From Desulfobacteraceae bacterium (GTDB taxonomy: Bacteria; Desulfobacterota; Desulfobacteria; Desulfobacterales; Desulfosalsimonadaceae), in contig JAGGYV010000219.1 of NCBI GenBank assembly GCA_021162325.1, positions 1 through 9,981 of the forward strand: a DNA stretch of 9,981 nucleotides, given 5' to 3'. Position numbers and translations under genes: made by a program. This document shows, one piece after another, positions 5,996 through 9,981 of the stretch. The stretch's first letter is position 1. Each line of letters opens with the position of its first letter. The notes below the pieces were generated by a model. That model ran no database searches, was not told the DNA's origin, and worked only from the letters and a program-made list of their open reading frames with translations.

Positions 5996-7675
5996 TTAAT
6001 GGACAACGAGATCCTGGGATCTGGCAATGGCTTTTTCCAGATCTTCCCCCTGAATGACGGATGCGGTATCCACCATCACTTCAATCTGCCGGGATTCAGA
6101 TGTTTCCATTGCTGTTATATGGAGTCGGCCTTCTTCATTTAAGGTAAATGCGATTTCAATCGGCAGGTCGGCCGGCAGATTTGGCGGGAGATTCAATACG
6201 GCGGTTTTTATTTCAACGGCATGATCCAGCGGTAGTTCCACGCGGCTGGTTTCACTTTCCATGATACGGATTAAAACGGTTTTCTGGTTCATGACCGCAG
6301 TGTAGAAATTCTTTTTCAGGGTAATGGGAACTGTGGTGTTTCTTAAGACAATATTGAATACAATTTCATCATCCTCCGGAGTGTGAGCGACAACGCCAAA
6401 GCTTTTACTGGTCACGTTTTTGACTTTGAGCATCGACCGTTCAATGCTTGGCAGTGTATAACCTGTTTTATCAGCAACTTCCTGGGCCGCTTCTTTAAAA
6501 TCCGTGGCAGACAGTTCATTGCTTTCAATCATTACCGGAATATCATCAATCTGTTTAATGGGTTTATTTGTTTTTTGGGACAGTCGCTCAATCAGGTCGT
6601 CATTAAGGCTCAGTTTCCAGCCGTATATCGCAGCGCCCTTTGCCACCGCCTCATCCGGATCAAATACTTTTGGGGTGATGGAAAAATTTTCTTCAATTCG
6701 TTCTTTTATTCGGGGCATGCGGGTGGCGCCGCCGACCAGTATGAATTCGTCAAAATTTTGATACCCTTTGTTTTTGGCTTCTTCGAGCATCTCTTTCGTA
6801 AATTCAATGGTTCTTTCAAGCAGGTCTTCGGTAATTTCTTCAAATTTTACGCGGTCTATAATCATTTTGACGCGTTCCCCCCCGTGCGTTACGGAAATTG
6901 GGGCTTTGGGGCGCTGGCTTAAAATTTTTTTCGCTTTTTCAGCCGAAAGCTGAAGATCCTGCCACGTGTCCGGATCATCAAGAATATCCTCGTCCGTCCC
7001 GGTTTCACTCTGGAACAGTTCGACCATGTGCGCAACAAGCCGGTCATCCCAGTCCTTGCCCCCGAGGTTGTGGTCGCCGCCGGTACAGATGACTTCCACG
7101 GAATCTTTGCGAATGTCAATCATTGTGATATCAAATGTGCCGCCGCCAAGGTCATAAACCAGGACGACACGTTCTTCAGTGGAATCCAGCGATCCATAGG
7201 CAATGGCAGCTGCGGTAGGTTCATTGATAATATGCCTGACATTAAATCCGGCGATTTCCCCGGCTTTACGGGTTGCTTCCCGTTCATTGATGCCAAAATA
7301 AGCAGGACAGGTAATGACCACTTCAGTGACTGCTTCGCCAAGAAACTGCTCTGCATCCTGGGCGAGTTTTTTTAACACATACGCAGATATTTCTTCAGCC
7401 CGGTATTCTTCCGAATTATTCAGAAAAAGAAAATTGGGTTCCCCCATGGAGCGTTTTACAAAACTAACCACTTCATTGGGATAGAGTTTTGAGCTTTCTT
7501 TGGCCACATCACCGATCACAATGCTGTCATCGTCAAAAAAGACAACTGAAGGCGTTACGCGTTCATTCTCGGCATTTGGAATGATGACTGCTTTGCCGTA
7601 TTCATCAACATAGGCGATTGAAGAATAAGTTGTGCCAAGGTCAATTCCGAAAATACGTTTCGTTTGATCCGTCAT
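5996..7675 (-). CDS. Hsp70-family (DnaK-like) chaperone lacking the C-terminal lid
   Basis: This 559-residue Hsp70 ATPase is shorter than the roughly 640 residues of housekeeping DnaK. The nucleotide-binding domain (about 7-355) is intact: GIDLGTT (10-16, Asp12), Lys74 in FVKRSMG, NEPTAAAIAYG (151-161), DLGGGTFD (175-182, Thr180) and LVGGATRMP (313-321). Between the end of that domain and VTSKSFGVV (421-429), which sits where DnaK has VTPLSLG, there are about 50 extra residues. A beta-type substrate-binding region (about 425-535) follows, and the protein ends soon after, so the helical lid is missing. The ATG shares its A with the stop codon of the upstream grpE-like gene (TAATG), indicating translational coupling. 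It probably acts as a specialised ATP-driven chaperone with the adjacent GrpE-like and J-like proteins. It is not the housekeeping dnaK. Confidence 0.93.
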   Translation of the reverse strand: MTDQTKRIFGIDLGTTYSSIAYVDEYGKAVIIPNAENERVTPSVVFFDDDSIVIGDVAKESSKLYPNEVVSFVKRSMGEPNFLFLNNSEEYRAEEISAYVLKKLAQDAEQFLGEAVTEVVITCPAYFGINEREATRKAGEIAGFNVRHIINEPTAAAIAYGSLDSTEERVVLVYDLGGGTFDITMIDIRKDSVEVICTGGDHNLGGKDWDDRLVAHMVELFQSETGTDEDILDDPDTWQDLQLSAEKAKKILSQRPKAPISVTHGGERVKMIIDRVKFEEITEDLLERTIEFTKEMLEEAKNKGYQNFDEFILVGGATRMPRIKERIEENFSITPKVFDPDEAVAKGAAIYGWKLSLNDDLIERLSQKTNKPIKQIDDIPVMIESNELSATDFKEAAQEVADKTGYTLPSIERSMLKVKNVTSKSFGVVAHTPEDDEIVFNIVLRNTTVPITLKKNFYTAVMNQKTVLIRIMESETSRVELPLDHAVEIKTAVLNLPPNLPADLPIEIAFTLNEEGRLHITAMETSESRQIEVMVDTASVIQGEDLEKAIARSQDLVVH

Positions 7676-8409
7676 TAGATATTATTATCCTCTACAGTTG
7701 ACTCCGTCTGGTATATATAAGCCGATACCATTTCAGGACGGATTACTTTTCCGTCCCACTCGTAACCGGGCCTTAGTCGCTCCGCAACGGTTTTGTCTTT
7801 TTCCGGATTATCTGTCTCGATCTTATTGAGTATGCGTTGCCGGGAAGCGTCTATCACGTCTCCATCGCAGGTAAACGGCACAACACCTTCCCATAAAAAA
7901 AGATCTTCAAGATCAGATGTAATATTTTCTATGTATTTAAATAGTTTTTCGGATGTTTCATCCGAGGCGGGTTGATTCTTGTAGTGAGAAGTAAATTTTC
8001 GCGTATCATCTACGATTTTAATTATATCCGTGATGATGCGGTGCAGATATTTTTTGACCAGGCCTTCCCGATATGCCTGAAGGGAATGGTGCAGGTCATC
8101 AATTATTTTGTTTTTGTGGTCATCATATTTTAATTTGTTTTCAAAGGCCTGGGCAAGGTGCTTAAGTTGGTCTTTGATTTCATCAAAAGGAGAATCCGCA
8201 GACGCGTCCTCGTCAGGAATATCTTTTTCGACGCTTTCCTCTGAGTCCTCAGTTTTTCGATCCGGTTCAATCTCCGGCTCAATATTCGGGGATTCACTGC
8301 CTTGCAGAGTGCTCATGGATTTTTCAATAGGAATACCTATTTCAAGAATATCATCAAAATCTTCATGATAGTCCTGATTCTCTTCATAGCTTTTATTCTC
8401 TTCATTCAT
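7675..8409 (-). CDS. grpE: GrpE-like nucleotide exchange factor
   Basis: This 244-residue protein is the first gene of the chaperone operon. GrpE releases ADP from Hsp70. An acidic, probably disordered N-terminal extension (1-75) is followed by a long helical or coiled-coil region (about 76-172). The C-terminal part is the GrpE beta-type domain: VPFTCDGDVIDASRQ (177-191) corresponds to the family's VPFDP segment, and VAERLRPGYEWDGKVIRPEMV (208-228) to its closing GY...RVLRPA.V motif. It is longer than typical GrpE (about 190-200) because of the acidic N-terminus. The ATG at 8409 is the first in frame, with a weak AGG about 8 bases upstream. Its stop overlaps the Hsp70 start by one base. Sequence divergence and context suggest a paralogue dedicated to this operon rather than the main grpE. 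Confidence 0.9.
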   Translation of the reverse strand: MNEENKSYEENQDYHEDFDDILEIGIPIEKSMSTLQGSESPNIEPEIEPDRKTEDSEESVEKDIPDEDASADSPFDEIKDQLKHLAQAFENKLKYDDHKNKIIDDLHHSLQAYREGLVKKYLHRIITDIIKIVDDTRKFTSHYKNQPASDETSEKLFKYIENITSDLEDLFLWEGVVPFTCDGDVIDASRQRILNKIETDNPEKDKTVAERLRPGYEWDGKVIRPEMVSAYIYQTESTVEDNNI

Positions 8410-8482
8410 GAGCGACCTGTTAATTTAAGACAAGTAAAAATAATTTAACCGATATCCGATAAATTCTTAATTATTTCTACGT

Positions 8483-8512
8483 ATTAAATGGAGTTCAGCG
8501 CTTTTTGTCAAG
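8483..8512 (-). promoter_or_regulatory. Promoter of the chaperone operon with overlapping sigma70 and sigma32 signatures
   Basis: On the minus strand, TTGACA (8511-8506), 17 bases, then TTTAAT (8488-8483) make a strong sigma70 promoter. The same stretch reads CTTGACA (8512-8506), 12 bases, CTCCATTTA (8493-8485). That is one mismatch in each box from the E. coli heat-shock consensus CTTGAAA / CCCCATNTA, with the spacing of the groE promoter. Transcription would start near 8476, about 67 bases before the grpE-like ATG. The sequence match is direct; heat induction is inference. Confidence 0.65.
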
Positions 8513-8523
8513 TGAAAACTTGA
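8508..8523. repeat. Small inverted repeat on the -35 box of the chaperone promoter
   Basis: TCAAGT and ACTTGA are perfect 6-bp arms separated by GAAA, and the left arm covers most of the -35 hexamer. It could be a regulator binding site, but a match this short may be chance. It is not the CIRCE element of HrcA. Confidence 0.3.
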
Positions 8524-8757
8524 AATAAGGGCAATATTTTTCAGCGTCGTCCGGTTAGGTTTTTGCATGTAACTGATATTTTTTTTGTTTTTTGACACTT
8601 TGACATTATAATTTAATTAATTATTATATCTTTTTCATTGCCAAATGGCAAACGTATATTTAAAAAAAATGGTTAGTCTGCCTTATTTTTAACGGGTCAT
8701 AAATTTTTGTTCTCTATTCATATCCATTATTCATATATATGTCGGACAAAATCCTGA
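8524..8757. other. AT-rich non-coding stretch with an unassigned promoter-like sequence
   Basis: I see no gene here. On the plus strand TTGACA (8600-8605), 16 bases, then TATTAT (8622-8627) resembles a sigma70 promoter, but no reading frame starts near it and the region is AT-rich, so chance is a real possibility. A second TTGACA lies just upstream (8592-8597). TTGCCAAATGGCAA near 8638-8651 is a short palindrome without a T run. The stretch may hold an extra upstream promoter for the TetR gene, a small RNA, or nothing. Confidence 0.3.
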
Positions 8758-8785
8758 TTGGCACATGGTTTTTTGACGGTATAAT
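8758..8785 (+). promoter_or_regulatory. Strong sigma70-type promoter of the TetR transcript
   Basis: TTGGCA (8758-8763), a 16-base spacer and a perfect TATAAT (8780-8785) predict a start near 8792. The -10 box and the start lie inside the palindrome at 8781-8808, so a bound repressor would block this promoter directly. The transcript would include the small reading frame at 8856 and the TetR gene. Confidence 0.7.
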
Positions 8786-8808
8786 TAACTGAACGATCAG
8801 TTAATTAT
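8781..8808. promoter_or_regulatory. Perfect palindromic operator, probably for the adjacent TetR-family regulator
   Basis: The arms ATAATTAACTGA (8781-8792) and TCAGTTAATTAT (8797-8808) are exact reverse complements separated by ACGA. TetR-family dimers bind palindromes of this size, and this one covers the -10 and start of the promoter for the regulator's own transcript. This fits autorepression. That this TetR protein is the ligand is inferred from proximity. Confidence 0.75.
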
Positions 8809-8855
8809 TTTTGTTTTGATATATGATAATTATTTAAATTTATAAGGGGAAAATA

Positions 8856-9053
8856 ATGATTTCAAATGACCTGTGGAGATGGCGAATGAACGTTTCCCGG
8901 GGCATGGGCAATACCCGCGATCCTATGTATACGGATGATTTAATCCGTGCGTTTGAGGAAAAATTTTGTGATACTAACACTGGATTCCCGCAAAGGCGGG
9001 AATCCAGGGACTGCGGCCCAGGCTTATTGAGAAATTACAAATCCAATTGGTAA
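8856..9053 (+). CDS. Small hypothetical protein upstream of TetR, 3' end formed by a dispersed repeat
   Basis: I do not recognise this 65-residue reading frame. It has a good ribosome binding site (AAGGGG, about 6 bases before the ATG) and lies about 64 bases after the predicted transcription start. Residues 1-41 look like real protein (MISNDLWRWRMNVSRGMGNT, then an acidic amphipathic stretch). Residues 42-51 are encoded by the CTGGATTCCCGC hairpin repeat at 8980-9007, and 14 unremarkable residues follow. It may be a small gene whose original 3' end was replaced or shifted by repeat insertion, or a leader peptide: its stop is 12 bases before the TetR start, which lacks its own ribosome binding site, so translational coupling is possible. 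Confidence 0.45.
   Translation: MISNDLWRWRMNVSRGMGNTRDPMYTDDLIRAFEEKFCDTNTGFPQRRESRDCGPGLLRNYKSNW
8980..9007. repeat. Compact hairpin of the CTGGATTCCCGC repeat family
   Basis: CTGGATTCCCGC (8980-8991) and GCGGGAATCCAG (8996-9007) are perfect 12-bp arms with an AAAG loop. The same arm begins the 27-bp repeats at 9775 and 9853. It lies within the small reading frame upstream of TetR and could attenuate the transcript or simply be an inserted dispersed repeat. No T run follows, so it is not a standard terminator. Confidence 0.8.
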
Positions 9054-9065
9054 TTATTTGAAAAA

Positions 9066-9680
9066 ATGAAAAAAAGATTAAACGCAGACATACAAAAACC
9101 CAAAATCGTCAAACATTTTTATAAGACCATTCTTGGGCAGGGCTTTGAAGGTGCATCCATTGCCAAAGTGGCAAAGCGTATGAACATCCATCCCAGTCTG
9201 ATTCTTCACTATTTCGGGAATAAGGAGAATCTGACCCTTGCATTGGTCGATTATGTAATTGAAGCGTACAATAGTTTATTAAAAAAATACAAAGCAAAAG
9301 ACCTTGCACCGGAAGATCGTTTGGAAAGACTGCTGGAAGCCATCTGGAGCCGGGAATACTATGAGAAAATTAATGTTGCCGGTTCCTTTGCCGTCCTTGC
9401 GGTGAGCTTTCGTAACGAAAAAATTCATGGAAAAATCAGGGATCTGTATCGGATATTTAAAAAGTTTCTGGTCCGGGAGTTCAGGTTTTTAATCGATAAT
9501 AACTTGATTTGTATGGATGATCCGGAGCAGACTGCTGAAATCATCATGACTATGATTGAAGGGTCGCGGCATTTCAGGGCGTTTATTATTGATGATGATC
9601 GGGATGATGACCAGGTCCGGCGGTATAATCAGGAGATGATTTCAGTTGCTCGTAAATTATTAACAAGTTTTTCATCGTGA
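9066..9680 (+). CDS. TetR-family transcriptional regulator
   Basis: This 204-residue one-component regulator has the standard TetR N-terminal DNA-binding domain: helix 1 at about 11-27 (IVKHFYKTILGQGF), the helix-turn-helix at about 30-50 (GASIAKVAKRMNIHPSLILHYF), and the following FGNKENL that closes the domain. The rest (about 55-204) is the helical ligand-binding and dimerisation region, where sequence gives no ligand. The ATG at 9066 is the only good start, since an in-frame stop lies at 9051-9053. It has no clear Shine-Dalgarno sequence and may be coupled to the small frame ending 12 bases upstream. It is probably autorepressed through the palindrome at 8781-8808, and may also control the gene starting at 9941. 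Length is typical for the family. Confidence 0.92.
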   Translation: MKKRLNADIQKPKIVKHFYKTILGQGFEGASIAKVAKRMNIHPSLILHYFGNKENLTLALVDYVIEAYNSLLKKYKAKDLAPEDRLERLLEAIWSREYYEKINVAGSFAVLAVSFRNEKIHGKIRDLYRIFKKFLVREFRFLIDNNLICMDDPEQTAEIIMTMIEGSRHFRAFIIDDDRDDDQVRRYNQEMISVARKLLTSFSS

Positions 9681-9694
9681 TTTTTCATCACGGT
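9674..9694 (+). terminator. Weak hairpin at the end of the TetR gene
   Basis: ATCGTGA (9674-9680, containing the stop codon) can pair with TCACGGT (9688-9694) around a TTTTTCA loop, giving 7 pairs with one G-T. No T run follows, so intrinsic termination is doubtful and read-through into the next gene is possible. Confidence 0.25.
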
Positions 9695-9774
9695 ATGTGG
9701 AAAATAACTTATTTATTAAATTAAGATGTTATGAAGAGGCCTGATAACATTTCAATAAGTATAGGCATTATACT

Positions 9775-9853
9775 CTGGATTCCCGCCTTCGTGGGAATGA
9801 CAATCCATGGCAATCGCCTTTCGTCCGTCATTCCCGCGAAGGCGGGAATCCAG
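9775..9853. repeat. Inverted pair of 27-bp dispersed repeats
   Basis: The copy at 9775-9801 begins CTGGATTCCCGCCTTCG. The copy at 9827-9853 is its reverse complement, matching at 26 of 27 positions, with 25 bases between them. The first 12 bases equal the arms of the hairpin at 8980-9007. Such units are common between genes in several proteobacterial groups. The pair would form a long hairpin in the transcript between the TetR gene and the next gene. Confidence 0.85.
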
Positions 9854-9940
9854 TAACGTTTCATAATGTAAAGCATGTCCGAACTTTTTGAGAAGATACG
9901 AGTTTTTCAGGGATTAACTTTAAAAAAGAGGATAGGGAAA

Positions 9941-9981
9941 ATGCCCTCGAATACAAAAATAATCCAGAGTATTTGTTTTGA
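9941..9981 (+). CDS. Start of an unidentified gene, cut by the window end
   Basis: An ATG at 9941 follows AGAGGATAGGGA (9927-9938), a good ribosome binding region. It opens a frame reading MPSNTKIIQSICF before the sequence ends after 13 full codons. Too little is present to identify a product. Its position after the TetR gene makes it a candidate target of that regulator. Confidence 0.45.
   Translation, partial: MPSNTKIIQSICF

Noticed and set aside
6383..6922. Plus-strand open frame of 179 codons
   Set aside because: It is antisense to the Hsp70 gene. Its composition, rich in F, N and C, is a shadow of the coding strand.
8410..8520. CIRCE (HrcA) operator in front of the chaperone operon
   Set aside because: The CIRCE half-site GAGTGCTAA is absent; only a short TCAAGT/ACTTGA palindrome is present.
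8980..9853. Possible CRISPR array from the repeated CTGGATTCCCGC units
   Set aside because: There are only three copies, in mixed orientation and with irregular spacing, and no cas gene. They are dispersed intergenic repeats.

Overview
The window looks like chromosomal DNA from a sulfate-reducing or related deltaproteobacterium (Desulfobacterota, probably the Desulfobacteraceae or a neighbour). This is inferred from gene content, moderate base composition, and dispersed repeats of the TGATGGC-(T/G)TCGTAAAAA and CTGGATTCCCGC types, which I associate with those genomes. No marker gene fixes the taxon.

Layout, left to right. Positions 1-180 hold a stand-alone tRNA-Ala(GGC) with a likely promoter and a clear intrinsic terminator. 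Positions 451-1440 (+) encode a single-domain S49 (SppA-type) peptidase with a lipoprotein-like N-terminus. After repeat-bearing spacer DNA, 1707-3298 (+) holds two tandem paralogues of about 250 residues with no function I recognise. They share a strongly conserved C-terminal block of about 88 residues. Positions 3299-3613 hold no gene; most of this stretch is two palindromic repeat elements.

Positions 8409-3614 (-) form a compact three-gene operon: a GrpE-like exchange factor, an Hsp70-family protein overlapping it by one base, and, 36 bases on, a 781-residue single-pass membrane protein. The membrane protein has two degenerate J-like regions on the predicted cytoplasmic side, and helical repeats plus a DUF1566 (Lcl C-terminal) domain on the predicted periplasmic side. 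The Hsp70 keeps its ATP-binding motifs but lacks the C-terminal lid and has an extended interdomain linker. A promoter matching both sigma70 and sigma32 (heat-shock) consensus lies just upstream. I read this as a dedicated, non-housekeeping chaperone set coupled to an envelope protein. It is the most interesting part of the window.

Positions 8410-8855 are AT-rich and carry the chaperone promoter, an unassigned promoter-like sequence, and a strong promoter overlapped by a perfect 12-bp-arm palindrome, probably the operator of the TetR-family regulator at 9066-9680. Between operator and regulator lies a small reading frame (8856-9053) whose 3' part contains a dispersed hairpin repeat. After the regulator come a 27-bp inverted repeat pair and the first codons of a gene that runs off the end at 9981.

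The two paralogues converge on the chaperone operon. A functional link is possible but nothing in the sequence proves it.
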